From assembly GCF_035974275.1 (NCBI RefSeq), contig NZ_CP142422.1, positions 4,836,001 through 4,900,000 on the forward strand: a stretch of DNA of 64,000 bases. The letters run 5' to 3'. Source of the DNA: Chryseobacterium sp. MYb264 (GTDB lineage: Bacteria > Bacteroidota > Bacteroidia > Flavobacteriales > Weeksellaceae). The position numbers and the translations under genes were made by a program. The notes under the pieces were generated by a model, which saw only the letters and a list, made by a program, of their open reading frames with translations, was not told where the DNA came from and made no database searches. This document shows positions 17,736 through 26,990 of the stretch, one piece after another (positions within the stretch are counted from its first letter, which is position 1; each line of letters begins with the position of its first letter).

Positions 17736-18602
17736 ATGAAAGCAAAATCAGTGATAGGATTATTATTCCCCGGAGATATGGGATTGGCGATTGGAAATGT
17801 GCTGTTGAACAATAATTTTGAGGTGATTACCGCTGGCAAAGGGAGATCTGCGAAGACACTGCAAAATATCGAAAACTCTCAGATAAAAGATGTTGGATCT
17901 CTATCGTTTGTGGTGGAGCAAAGTGATATCATTCTGTCTGTGAATAGTCCTAACAGCAGTGTTCACATCGCTGAACAGATTACCGAGTTGATGTCAGATG
18001 AAAAAAGAGGTCAGATCTATGTGGATCTTAATTCCAATACCCCACAATCGGTGAAGCAAATTGAAGAACTCATTCATTCTAAAAATGGAATCTTCATCAA
18101 TGGAGCTGTCATGGGAGTTGCAAAAAGTGTGGGAAATGATGCGGTGATGGTTGTTAGCGGAAGAGAAAGAGGTTTGCTGATGAATGTCTTCGACGGAATA
18201 TTTAAACTAAAAGATGCCGGAGAAAAAATTGAGTCTGCTTCGGCGTATAAATTACTTTTTTCGATGGTGAATAAGGGGATCAATGCAGTTTTCTTTGAAG
18301 CCATGATGGGCGCTTCCCATTACGGTATTTTGGAGGAGATGAATGAAAGCCTGCAGGTTTTTTTACCGGGAACCTATGCTGATCTGCAAAAAATGACGCC
18401 TACTTATCCCGATCATATTGCCAGAAGAATTGACGAGATGAAAGGACTTTCGGAAATGCAGGAACTGGATGATCTTTCAAATCATATTTCTCTCGCTACT
18501 GCAAAAACTTTTCAAATAATTGATCAAAAAAAAATTTTTCTAAATGAAACTCCGAAGGATGTAAAGGATACATTTTTACTTTTCAGGAATGGTGAGTTTT
18601 GA
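17736..18602 (+). CDS. NAD(P)-dependent 6-phosphogluconate dehydrogenase-like oxidoreductase (DUF1932 C-terminal type)
   Basis: 288 residues. The N-terminal Rossmann fold is marked by VIGLLFPGDMGLAIGNVLL (GxxxxGxxMG-like) and a second strand ITAGKGRSAKT, whose Gly/Arg/Ser pattern suggests NADP. IILSVNSPNSSVHIAEQI and GQIYVDLNSNTPQSVKQI match the substrate-side loops of beta-hydroxyacid dehydrogenases, while the C-terminal helical part (SAYKLLFSMVNKGINAVFFE) resembles the DUF1932 domain rather than the classic NAD-binding 11 domain. The substrate is unknown. It starts after the efflux terminator with its own -7 box, and the first IS copy lies 258 bp downstream. Confidence 0.75.
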   Translation: MKAKSVIGLLFPGDMGLAIGNVLLNNNFEVITAGKGRSAKTLQNIENSQIKDVGSLSFVVEQSDIILSVNSPNSSVHIAEQITELMSDEKRGQIYVDLNSNTPQSVKQIEELIHSKNGIFINGAVMGVAKSVGNDAVMVVSGRERGLLMNVFDGIFKLKDAGEKIESASAYKLLFSMVNKGINAVFFEAMMGASHYGILEEMNESLQVFLPGTYADLQKMTPTYPDHIARRIDEMKGLSEMQELDDLSNHISLATAKTFQIIDQKKIFLNETPKDVKDTFLLFRNGEF

Positions 18603-18860
18603 TTTTTAGAGTTCGAAAATCAAACGATCAACAGACAGCTAAAAAAATAATCAGTCACTTGATCCAGGATAGGTGCACTAAAATATTAAACGCAAAGGTT
18701 TGATCAATCTTGTATCTTATTTGGGAAGTAAAGAAAAATGACAAAACCACTAATGAGGCTGTAAGGCAACTGCGATCGCTTCATCCAATCAACTTGTTGA
18801 TTCCTCTTTGCCCCTTAAATATTCAATGATTTAAAATAAAACTTTGTATTAAAATAAATA

Positions 18861-20327
18861 GTCATTCCTTAAAAACCAAGTAATATTTTGATTATCAGTT
18901 TTATGCACTTATATTTCGTAAAAAATCGTTGTAAAAAATTGCAATAAATTGTATTTTTAGGATATAAAAAGTGGCAAAATGTTAGGCAAAATAAGAGAGG
19001 ATTTACAGCAGAATTTATTCAAGACCAGGCTTACGGAGCTTATTAATATGGAGCATCCGGTGGTAAAATTAGCTGGGGAGATTTCCTGGGATAAAATGGA
19101 GTCAGAGTTTGAGAAATTATTTTCAGAAAACGGAAGACCTTCTATTGCTATCCGTAAAATAGCAGGAATGCTTTTGCTCAAGGAAATGTTTAAAGAAAGT
19201 GATGAAAGTGTAATAGAGAGATGGATTGAGAATGCGTATTGGCAATATTTTACCGGAGAAACCTTTTTCCAGACAGAGCAGCCTTTCGATCCGAGCAATT
19301 TTGTACACTTCAGAAAAAGAATTGGAGATAAGGGTTTGGAATTTCTTTTGGGACAAAGCGTTTCTCTCCATCCCAAAGCCAAAACAGAAGATGAAGTTCA
19401 GGTAGATACGACGGTTCAGGAGAAGAACATTACCTTTCCTACCGATGCCAAATTAGCAAAAAAAGTAATCGACAATTGTAGAAAAATAGCAGAAAAAGAG
19501 AGCGTTGTACAAAGACAAAGCTACAGAAGAGTGAGCAAACAATTATTGCGGGACGCTTTTTTTGGACATCATCCCAGAAGACAGAAGAAGGCAAAAATGG
19601 CGAGGAAAAAGCTCAGGACGATTGGTAAAAGAGTTCTTCGGGAATTGGAAAGAAAACTTCCTAAAGATGTTTTGAAAGGCTACGAAGACGTTTTTAAAAT
19701 TTACCTTAAAGCACTCACCCAAGAACGTACCACGAAAGATAAAATTTACAGTCTTCACGAGCCACAAGTTGCGTGTATTGCGAAAGGAAAATCGGGAAAA
19801 GCATACGAGTTTGGGACAAAAGTAGCAGTAGTAAGAGGTCGGAAAACAGGGATCATCAGCTCGGTAAAGAGATTTTCTGGCAATCCTCACGATAGTAAAA
19901 CTCTTGAAGAATCATTGGCACAGAGTGAGAGGGTAAGAAAATCCGTTGGCGGAACAAGACCTACGAAAGCCACTACAGACAGAGGATTTAAAGGAATCAA
20001 AGAAGTGGAAGGAACAGCAATTTTGCTTCCCGCAAAAAAAGAAAAAACAAAATATGGGCAACAAGTAGCCAGATTAAGATTCCGGGCAAGAGCAGCCATA
20101 GAACCTTGTATCTCTCATTTAAAAAGAAACCACTCCTTAGGATTAAACTTCCTGAAAGGAGTGGCTGGAGATATTAATAATGCATTATTAGCAGGGATTG
20201 GATACAATTTGAAGATGAGATTGAATCAAATCAAACAACAAATTCTTCTTTGGCTCGAACTTGTTCTCCGAATCTTTTTAGGCAAATATAATTTTCAAAG
20301 TCAAAAAACAGCTTTTTAAGGAGCGAC
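18861..20327 (+). mobile_element. IS5-like insertion sequence, copy 1 (1467 bp)
   Basis: The limits come from comparing the two copies. The element starts GTCATTCCTTAAAAACC and ends with GGCTTTTTAAGGAGCGAC read as its imperfect inverse (right end on the other strand: GTCGCTCCTTAAAAAGC), giving 17-bp inverted repeats with three mismatches. It is flanked by a 6-bp direct repeat, TAAATA, at 18855-18860 and 20328-20333, which marks a real insertion. One transposase gene fills it. The insertion lies between genes and seems to break none. The other copy, at 49299-50765, has exactly the same length and orientation. Confidence 0.93.
18979..20319 (+). CDS. IS5-superfamily DDE transposase (copy 1)
   Basis: 446 residues. 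The N-terminal region is the DUF772-type transposase domain (GRPSIAIRKIAGMLLLKEMF, then YWQYFTGETFFQ and FDPSNFVHFRKRIG). The catalytic DDE residues are probably D143 (VQVDTTVQ), D334 (ATTDRGFKG) and E375 (AAIEPCISHLKR). The long insert rich in Lys/Arg between the first D and the second (about 180-225) fits the larger IS5 relatives of about 440 residues. The reading frame is intact and identical to the copy at 49417, so both copies look active or recently active. The IS1182 family is an alternative name; ISfinder would settle it. Confidence 0.92.
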   Translation: MLGKIREDLQQNLFKTRLTELINMEHPVVKLAGEISWDKMESEFEKLFSENGRPSIAIRKIAGMLLLKEMFKESDESVIERWIENAYWQYFTGETFFQTEQPFDPSNFVHFRKRIGDKGLEFLLGQSVSLHPKAKTEDEVQVDTTVQEKNITFPTDAKLAKKVIDNCRKIAEKESVVQRQSYRRVSKQLLRDAFFGHHPRRQKKAKMARKKLRTIGKRVLRELERKLPKDVLKGYEDVFKIYLKALTQERTTKDKIYSLHEPQVACIAKGKSGKAYEFGTKVAVVRGRKTGIISSVKRFSGNPHDSKTLEESLAQSERVRKSVGGTRPTKATTDRGFKGIKEVEGTAILLPAKKEKTKYGQQVARLRFRARAAIEPCISHLKRNHSLGLNFLKGVAGDINNALLAGIGYNLKMRLNQIKQQILLWLELVLRIFLGKYNFQSQKTAF

Positions 20328-20516
20328 TAAATAGTAAGAACAATTAATACAGCTTAGTTAAGTTCTTTATTTTCAATTAAATTTTGATTAAATCCAGGCA
20401 GTCGCAACTTCATTGAAAACTGACTATAATCTATTTCTATTGAAAATATTAATTAGAATAATCCGTCATTTCATGCTTTCGCCCAATTTCTGAACCGCCT
20501 TTTAAAAAATATATTG

Positions 20517-20524
20517 TACTTTTG
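20517..20524 (+). promoter_or_regulatory. Promoter -7 box for the 20.5 kb small secreted protein
   Basis: TACTTTTG, an exact TAnnTTTG, ends 9 bp before ATG 20534 and overlaps an in-frame TTG at 20522. The predicted 5' leader is only a few bases. Confidence 0.6.
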
Positions 20525-20533
20525 TGCCTTCTT

Positions 20534-20887
20534 ATGCATAAATCTCTTAAAAACTTTTTTGTTTTTTCAATGCTGATGGTGTTCCTGTACAATGTCAGTG
20601 GGATGAGTGTGTGCTTTGATCATGCAAAACACGCTAAAAGTTTTGCGGCTAAATTAAAAGACTCCAAAACTCAAAAAGGACCTACCATCGCTCAGGATGA
20701 TGACTGCCAGTGCGCCCTGCATCTTCAGATGAATCACGTTCTGTTACCGGAATCTTTAGCTATTGAATTTCCTGTCAGTACACTGATAAATAATGAAACG
20801 CCTCATCCGAAAGCGATGACGTATCGTTGCTTACTCGACTATTTCAGCTCCCGGGCACCGCCATTTTCTTTCGCTGCGGTAGCATAA
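20534..20887 (+). CDS. Small secreted Cys/His-containing protein at the head of the TonB/ABC cluster
   Basis: 117 residues, no family recognised with confidence. The N-terminus is a signal peptide (LKNFFVFSMLMVFLYNVSG). The mature part has CFDHAKHAK, a Lys-rich stretch, then the acidic and cysteine-rich DDDCQCALHLQMNHV and a C-terminal proline motif SSRAPPFSF. Four Cys (including the first near residue 28) and several His could bind a metal, but this is inference. Small signal-peptide proteins with CxC and a terminal Pro-Pro motif occur before metal and siderophore receptors in flavobacteria, and the receptor gene follows after 146 bp. An exact -7 box lies just upstream, so the gene is probably expressed. 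Confidence 0.65.
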   Translation: MHKSLKNFFVFSMLMVFLYNVSGMSVCFDHAKHAKSFAAKLKDSKTQKGPTIAQDDDCQCALHLQMNHVLLPESLAIEFPVSTLINNETPHPKAMTYRCLLDYFSSRAPPFSFAAVA

Positions 20888-21033
20888 TATTATTATTTTA
20901 CCTCTAATTATTACAGACAGATTTTTCTGATCTGCAAGGCAATATCTATGGATTTTTTTGTATTAAATCAGTACAGAAGCTCCTTTTATTAATTGTTGAC
21001 ATGAGTACGATGTCAGTATCATTCTATTTTTAA

Positions 21034-23352
21034 ATGACAACCAGTTATTGTTATAATTTGGGAATAATTCAGTTTATATCCAATAAAAGATCCAGGCTTT
21101 CTGTGGCCGGACTTATTTTTTCATCTTCGTTTTTTTATGCACAACAAACGGAAAAAGATTCCACTGAAACAACGATCCAAACCGTTGAAATTATCGGCCG
21201 TAAATCCAAAGATTATACATCAGATTATTCTTTTGCCGCTACCAAAATAGCCATGAAGAATAAAGATCTTCCTCTAACGCTGAACACCGTTACCAAAGAG
21301 CTGATGAATGACCGACAGGCATTTCAGCTGGGTGATGTGATGAAAAATGTGAGTGGTGTTTCGCCTTCAAGCTATTATAATCAGTATAATATTCGGGGAA
21401 TCAGTCAAAATGAAGAAGGGCAGATTATCAATGGTTTAAGAACGAGGCAGTATTATTTCCTACAGCCCATGACTTCCAATATTGAGCGTGTTGAGGTTTT
21501 TAAAGGTCCGGCTAGCATTACGATGTCGAGTGTTGATCCGGGAGGAACGATCAATATGGTGACTAAAAAGCCGTTGGCTAATGACCGCCATGAAGTAAGT
21601 TTTTCGGGCGGAAGTTTTGATACCTATCGCGCAACAACGGATCTTACAGGCCCTTTAAATAAAAGTAAAACTTTATTGTACCGCTTTAACGGAGCGTATC
21701 AAAATGCAAAATCTTTCCGGGATCATGTCAATAACAATGGTTTTTTACTATCGCCATCCATCACCTATATTCCTAATGAAAAAACCTCTGTAAATGTTGA
21801 ACTGATTTATAATGATCTTTATGGAAATCTGGATCGTGGACAGCCTATTTTCGGAGCCGTAGCAGGAAAAACAGATCTTAACAGCACGCCAAAAAGTCTG
21901 AATTTAGGCTCCCCTAATGACTATTTTAAAACAAAAGAACTGATTATAATGGGGGCTTTTGCCCATCATTTCAGCAAGCAGATTAGTTTCAATGCTTCTT
22001 ATATGAAACAGTTTTGGCGTGAAAATCTTGAGGAACACCGCACCACAAATGCCTTCGCCCCTGATATTGATAATCAGCCGATTTCAAGTCTTGCGATGAT
22101 GCAGTTTATTCAGCGAAAGCAGAAATGGGAGGTGGATAATGTAAATGCCTATTTCAATTTTAATTTTAAAACGGGATCGGTAGAACATCAGACTTTAGTG
22201 GGCTATGACGCCCAAATCTGGGAAAAGCATGATGGCGGACAGCAAAATGCAGCCAGAGGATTTATGCTGAAAGACGGCTCGGCGGTTTCTTCTTATAATC
22301 CGGCATTGGCCAGTCAGTATGAGACGATTAATTATAACGGAATTACATTGCCAAAACCCAATGTTTCTCCTTTTGATCTCACTCCCGGAGCCCAGAATTA
22401 TCAGGGACGGGATTTTTCTGTCATGAATATAATGACGGCTTTGCCTTCTGCGCTTACAACCACTCATGCAGCGTATATTCAGCATCTTTTTACATGGAAA
22501 AAATTCAAAGTATTGTCTGGAATTCGTCAGGAATGGTTTCGTGATATCACTCATTTTAATAAACTGAATGAAAGTTCATTCAATAATTCCAAGCTGCTTT
22601 ACCGATTAGGAATTACCTACAGCATTACCGATCATATTAATCTTTACGGAACTTATCTTACAGGATATCAGCCACAATCGAATACGGTCACATTGATGCC
22701 GAACACCAGAAGCTTTACAGGTTCCGAATCTGCGGCGAGATTTAAGCCCTTAACGTCAGATTTAAAAGAGTTTGGGATTAAAGGGCGCTTGTTTGGTAAA
22801 TTTTCGGTGAGTATGGCGGTATACGAAATCAATCAGAGGAATATTTTAATTAATGCCAATAACCCTGCTGAACCTGATGAATTGGTACAGCGCGGAGCCG
22901 ACAGAAGTCGAGGTTTTGAGGCTGAATTTACAGGCTATATTCTCCCGCAATGGCATATCTACGGTGGCTACAGCTATATCGATGCTACAATTGTAAATGA
23001 TACTAATCCTGAATTAATAGGGAAGAGGAAAGAGAATACATCCAAGAACTCAATCAATCTGTGGACTCGGTATAATTTCTCAAATATCAATGCGCTGAGA
23101 AACCTGGGAGTCGGCGTGGGAATGTTGTATCAAAGCTCAAAAGTGCCTTGGTTTACCAGAAGTTTCGAACTTCCGGCGTATGCCACACTGGACGCGGCAC
23201 TTTACTATCAATTTTTTAAATCTAAATTTCAATTATCTGTTAATGTGAATAATATCACCAATACCTCTTATTGGATCGGTGCGCAGAATTACCTGAGATT
23301 GTTTCCGGGTACTCCGAGAAATTATTTAATAACAGCTGCTTATAAATTTTAA
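21034..23352 (+). CDS. TonB-dependent siderophore-type receptor
   Basis: 772 residues with an N-terminal signal sequence (LSVAGLIFSSSFFYAQQ, processing after about residue 36), a TonB-box candidate (TIQTVEIIGRK), a plug domain (DVMKNVSGVSPSSYYNQYNI, RVEVFKGPASITMSSVDPGG and TINMVTKKPL) and a 22-strand barrel ending in TPRNYLITAAYKF, with a terminal Phe. The GPAS and DPGGTINMVTKKP motifs are typical of FhuA/FpvA-like siderophore receptors, so iron-chelate uptake is the first hypothesis; other chelates or peptides remain possible. The permease gene starts 3 bp after its stop, so the receptor belongs to the same operon as the ABC genes. Confidence 0.92.
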   Translation: MTTSYCYNLGIIQFISNKRSRLSVAGLIFSSSFFYAQQTEKDSTETTIQTVEIIGRKSKDYTSDYSFAATKIAMKNKDLPLTLNTVTKELMNDRQAFQLGDVMKNVSGVSPSSYYNQYNIRGISQNEEGQIINGLRTRQYYFLQPMTSNIERVEVFKGPASITMSSVDPGGTINMVTKKPLANDRHEVSFSGGSFDTYRATTDLTGPLNKSKTLLYRFNGAYQNAKSFRDHVNNNGFLLSPSITYIPNEKTSVNVELIYNDLYGNLDRGQPIFGAVAGKTDLNSTPKSLNLGSPNDYFKTKELIIMGAFAHHFSKQISFNASYMKQFWRENLEEHRTTNAFAPDIDNQPISSLAMMQFIQRKQKWEVDNVNAYFNFNFKTGSVEHQTLVGYDAQIWEKHDGGQQNAARGFMLKDGSAVSSYNPALASQYETINYNGITLPKPNVSPFDLTPGAQNYQGRDFSVMNIMTALPSALTTTHAAYIQHLFTWKKFKVLSGIRQEWFRDITHFNKLNESSFNNSKLLYRLGITYSITDHINLYGTYLTGYQPQSNTVTLMPNTRSFTGSESAARFKPLTSDLKEFGIKGRLFGKFSVSMAVYEINQRNILINANNPAEPDELVQRGADRSRGFEAEFTGYILPQWHIYGGYSYIDATIVNDTNPELIGKRKENTSKNSINLWTRYNFSNINALRNLGVGVGMLYQSSKVPWFTRSFELPAYATLDAALYYQFFKSKFQLSVNVNNITNTSYWIGAQNYLRLFPGTPRNYLITAAYKF

Positions 23353-23355
23353 ACT

Positions 23356-24801
23356 ATGGCTGAATCATCTTTATCCCTCATCATCAGGAAAACACGGCAG
23401 GATCTGATGAGAGGAAAGCAAAACCTGCTGATCACCATTACCGTTCTGCTATTCTGTATGATAAGCATCGGGATTGGATTTACAAAATTCAGGGAGATGA
23501 ATTTACAGATTCAGGAATATCGCAAGGAAGTTCGTGAGCAGTGGGAGCACAGACCTGCCAAACATCCGCACAGAATGGCTCATTACGGATACCTGGTCTT
23601 TAGAATGGGACATCCGCTGAGTATTTTCGATAACGGGCTGGATGATTATTTGGGAAATGTCATCTTTCTTGAAGCTCACAAACAAAATTCAGCCAACCTT
23701 TCTGAAGCGGGAAGCTCCGGAATTTTGGTGCGTTTCGGGGCTTTTAGCAGTGCTTTTATTCTGCAATGTCTGGTCCCGCTTATTATTTTATTTTTAGGTT
23801 TCGGGCTTGTGGCAAAGGAAAGAGAGGATGCCACATTGAAAATCCTGAATACTCAGGGAGCTTCCGGCAGAACGGTCATCTGGGGAAAGGTCTTGGGACT
23901 CTGGCAATTTTCACTATTGTTTTTACTTCCGGTTTTACCTGTAGTTTTCATGACAGCCGTGATTTCAGAAGCGGTGATATGGACGGATATTTTGTTCAGA
24001 ATATTGGCGATTCTTCCGGGTTATATGGTTTATTATTTTTTTATTTCGAGCCTGACGGTCTGGGTTTCCGCCAATTCAAGAACGGCTTCATCAGCATTGG
24101 TGAGCCTTATCGGATGCTGGCTGGTTTTGATGATATTTTTACCTAAAGGGATTCAGTTTGCCGCACAGAATTTTTATCCTACACCTTCGAGAATTGCCTT
24201 TGAAACCATGTTGGAGAAAGATATTCTGAAAGCAGGCGACAGTCACAATCCTGACGATCCTCACTTTAAAAAGATAAAAGATTCACTATTGGCTCATTAT
24301 AAGGTAAGTACAACCAACGAATTGCCATTTAATTACAGTGGTTTTGTAATGAAAGAAGGTGAAAAAATAAGTTCACAGATTTATGGTAAGCATCAAAATG
24401 AATTGGAAGAAGCCTATCAGAAACAACAATCTTTTTCAGATATCAGTTCTTTCATTGATCCTTTAATAGCGGTTAAAAATTTTTCTATGATTGCCTCAGG
24501 AACGGATTTTTATTCTTATACCGAATTTCAGAAGCAGGCAGAGGGGTATCGTTATCAGATGGCCCAGAAGCTTAATGATCTTCAGATCGAAAAGATAAGC
24601 AATATAAAACCCGAAAAAGGAGGTCCACCCGCCGTTATTGACGGTGATAACTGGAAAAAATTTCCTGATTTCGCCTATCAGTATACTTCATTTTCAAAAA
24701 GTATCTCCGAACAGTGGATTCCTGTTGTGGCACTTTTATTTTGGCTGGTGGTATGTATTTTTATGATTGAAATGGCGGGTAGAAACTTAAAATTAATTTA
24801 A
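23356..24801 (+). CDS. ABC-2 type permease with DUF3526-like middle, subunit 1
   Basis: 481 residues. One membrane helix near residues 22-42 is followed by a long extracytoplasmic segment (to about 125) and a block of five or so helices (LQCLVPLIILFLGFGLVA, LWQFSLLFLLPVLPVVF, ILAILPGYMVYYFFISS, SALVSLIGCWLVLMIFLP), then another large extracytoplasmic loop and a last helix (VVALLFWLVVCIFMIEMAG). The GLVAKEREDATLKILNTQG segment after the second helix is the ABC-2 coupling region. DUF3526 permeases have this layout. The next gene starts immediately after its stop and is a paralogue, so the two probably form a heterodimeric channel. Confidence 0.85.
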   Translation: MAESSLSLIIRKTRQDLMRGKQNLLITITVLLFCMISIGIGFTKFREMNLQIQEYRKEVREQWEHRPAKHPHRMAHYGYLVFRMGHPLSIFDNGLDDYLGNVIFLEAHKQNSANLSEAGSSGILVRFGAFSSAFILQCLVPLIILFLGFGLVAKEREDATLKILNTQGASGRTVIWGKVLGLWQFSLLFLLPVLPVVFMTAVISEAVIWTDILFRILAILPGYMVYYFFISSLTVWVSANSRTASSALVSLIGCWLVLMIFLPKGIQFAAQNFYPTPSRIAFETMLEKDILKAGDSHNPDDPHFKKIKDSLLAHYKVSTTNELPFNYSGFVMKEGEKISSQIYGKHQNELEEAYQKQQSFSDISSFIDPLIAVKNFSMIASGTDFYSYTEFQKQAEGYRYQMAQKLNDLQIEKISNIKPEKGGPPAVIDGDNWKKFPDFAYQYTSFSKSISEQWIPVVALLFWLVVCIFMIEMAGRNLKLI

Positions 24802-26148
24802 ATGAAGACGTATTTATATAAACAGTTTTATCGTAACAAAGCGTATATCACGGCATTGGTTTTTCTGCTGTTGGCGGGCTTAATGGCTATTTATACCGGA
24901 AAAAATTTTCTGGACAGAAATCAGGATGTTATTGCTAAAAGTGAGCAGTTTCAAAAGGAAAGTATTGCTAAAAACGTAAAATACCACAAGGATGATTTAG
25001 GTTTGATTTTGTATTATGTAAAATTTAATCTCATCAATGAAACGCCTAAGCTTGCTGCACTGAATATCGGAATGCGCGATCTGAAGCCGTCAATTCAGGG
25101 TGTTACCATCAGGAATTTGGAAGAACAGCGATATAATGCTGATTTCTATAATCCGGCGAATGCGGCAGTCGGCAATTTTGATTTCAGTTTCGTGTTGGTT
25201 TTTCTGTTTCCTCTAGTTATTGTAGCTTTTTGTTATAATCTGATCTCGGAAGAAGAGGAGAGTGGACGATGGAAACTGCTTTCGGTGCAAAGCAGTCATT
25301 TGGGTCAACTTTTGGATATGAAATTGTTCATCCGTTTTGCGGCAATAAGTGTGATTTATTTAGTATTGGTTGTAATAGCAGTAATTTGGATATCGATTCC
25401 TTTGGGTCAGGCTTTTTTCATTTTTATTATTTCGGGATGGGCTTATATTCTTTTTTGGTTTGTGTTGTGCCGATGGATTATTTCCTTCCGAAAATCATCT
25501 GCTCAGAATGCGTTGATTCTACTGATTGTTTGGGTCGGAATGAATTTTATTATTCCGATGAGCAGCAATCTGCTGATTCAAAAATATTATCCTGTTCAGG
25601 AATCTTTAAAAGCTGTCATGCAGCAGAGAGAAGGCTATCATAATAAATGGGATGAAGCGAAGCAGCCGACCATGCAGAAATTCTATAAAGCCTATCCACA
25701 GTTCAGTAGTGTTAAGGTGGAGGAGAATGATACTTTCACATGGACCTGGTATTATGCGATGCAACATATGGGAGACCTGGAAGCCTCATTATCATCAGAA
25801 CAGTATGCCGAGAAAATGAAAAAACGAAATCGAGCGGCAGAAATATTGGGTTATTTGCTTCCAAATATTCATACGCAACTTATTGAAAGTCAATTAGCAG
25901 TAACGGATATGGATAATCAACTGGCGTATAGTTCAGCCTTACAGAAATTTCATGAGGAAAAGCGACTGTCTTTTTATCCGCTTATTTTCTCCAGTAAAAA
26001 TGCAGATGCTGTCAACTGGAATCTACAGAATGTAAAACATTTTAAAGGTAGAGAGAATATTTCACTTTTGAATACCTTTTTACCTTATGCAATTCTTATC
26101 ATGATCCTAATCATTCTTTCACAAAATAAATTCAGAAAATTATGCTAA
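24802..26148 (+). CDS. ABC-2 type permease with DUF3526-like middle, subunit 2
   Basis: 448 residues, same layout as the preceding permease: helix 1 at 13-31 (ITALVFLLLAGLMAIYTG), a periplasmic loop, then FVLVFLFPLVIVAFCYNLIS with the coupling segment EEEESGRWKLLSVQSSH, three or four more helices (ISVIYLVLVVIAVIWISIP, WAYILFWFVLCRWIISF, ALILLIVWVGMNFIIPM), a second large loop and the C-terminal LPYAILIMILIILSQNKF. No base lies between the upstream stop and this ATG, and the ATPase gene overlaps its end by 7 bp. The substrate is unknown; ABC-2 systems mostly export. Confidence 0.85.
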   Translation: MKTYLYKQFYRNKAYITALVFLLLAGLMAIYTGKNFLDRNQDVIAKSEQFQKESIAKNVKYHKDDLGLILYYVKFNLINETPKLAALNIGMRDLKPSIQGVTIRNLEEQRYNADFYNPANAAVGNFDFSFVLVFLFPLVIVAFCYNLISEEEESGRWKLLSVQSSHLGQLLDMKLFIRFAAISVIYLVLVVIAVIWISIPLGQAFFIFIISGWAYILFWFVLCRWIISFRKSSAQNALILLIVWVGMNFIIPMSSNLLIQKYYPVQESLKAVMQQREGYHNKWDEAKQPTMQKFYKAYPQFSSVKVEENDTFTWTWYYAMQHMGDLEASLSSEQYAEKMKKRNRAAEILGYLLPNIHTQLIESQLAVTDMDNQLAYSSALQKFHEEKRLSFYPLIFSSKNADAVNWNLQNVKHFKGRENISLLNTFLPYAILIMILIILSQNKFRKLC

Positions 26149-26837
26149 AAATTACGAATCTACATAAAAAATACAATGACTTCACAGCACTTCAATCTTT
26201 GAATCTGGAAGTCGGAAAAGGTGAAATTTATGCTTTGCTTGGGCAAAATGGTGCCGGGAAAAGTACCACGATCAATATCCTGTTGGGTCTTATTAAAGCC
26301 ACTTCCGGAGATGCTTTTATCAACGGAATTTCTGTAAAAGATCATCCTCAGGAAATAAAGAAACATCTGGCTTATATTCCGGAGACGGTCTTATTATATC
26401 CCAATCTCAGCGGGATCGAAAATCTGGATTTCTTTTCGCAGATTGCTGGATTTAATTATTCTAAAGATGAGTTATCTGCTTTTTTAAAGAGAACAGGGCT
26501 TCAGGAAGCTGCTCATCATAAAGAATTGGGAGGCTATTCTAAGGGGATGCGCCAAAAAGTTGGAATTGCCATTGCGCTCGCAAAAGACGCCAAAGTACTT
26601 TTATTGGATGAGCCAACCAGCGGATTGGATCCTATTGCGACCGCTGAATTTACAGAAATCGTTCGTCAGTTTGGAAAAGAAGGCAGAACTGTCTTTATGG
26701 CGACCCATGATATTTTCAATGCGGTAAGTGTGGCGACCGATATCGGAATTATGAAGCAGGGAGAATTGGTGCAAAATTTACCGTCGAAAGCATTTACTGC
26801 TGAAGAATTGCAGGAATTGTATCTCAAGACCATTTAA
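26142..26837 (+). CDS. ABC transporter ATP-binding protein
   Basis: 231 residues, complete nucleotide-binding domain: Walker A GQNGAGKSTT near residue 34, Q-loop region AYIPETVLLYPNL, signature YSKGMRQKVGIA (LSGGQ variant) near 132, Walker B KVLLLDEPTSGLDP near 157 and the switch His in ATHDIF. It overlaps the second permease by 7 bp, so the receptor, both permeases and the ATPase form one operon. The protein belongs to the ABC-2 export subgroup (CcmA/NatA-like). Export of a siderophore or peptide partnering with the TonB receptor is a reasonable hypothesis but not shown. Confidence 0.92.
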   Translation: MLKITNLHKKYNDFTALQSLNLEVGKGEIYALLGQNGAGKSTTINILLGLIKATSGDAFINGISVKDHPQEIKKHLAYIPETVLLYPNLSGIENLDFFSQIAGFNYSKDELSAFLKRTGLQEAAHHKELGGYSKGMRQKVGIAIALAKDAKVLLLDEPTSGLDPIATAEFTEIVRQFGKEGRTVFMATHDIFNAVSVATDIGIMKQGELVQNLPSKAFTAEELQELYLKTI

Positions 26838-26990
26838 AATAGATTCTTAAAATACATATTGATCAAGCTTTTCATGGAGGTTGTTTAATTTAAATTTAAA
26901 ATATTTCACTGATTGTTAGGGTTTTATTTAATTAAATGCTAACTTGTTGTCGTGTTTTTAACATAAAATAATCACCCAAAATCTAAAACC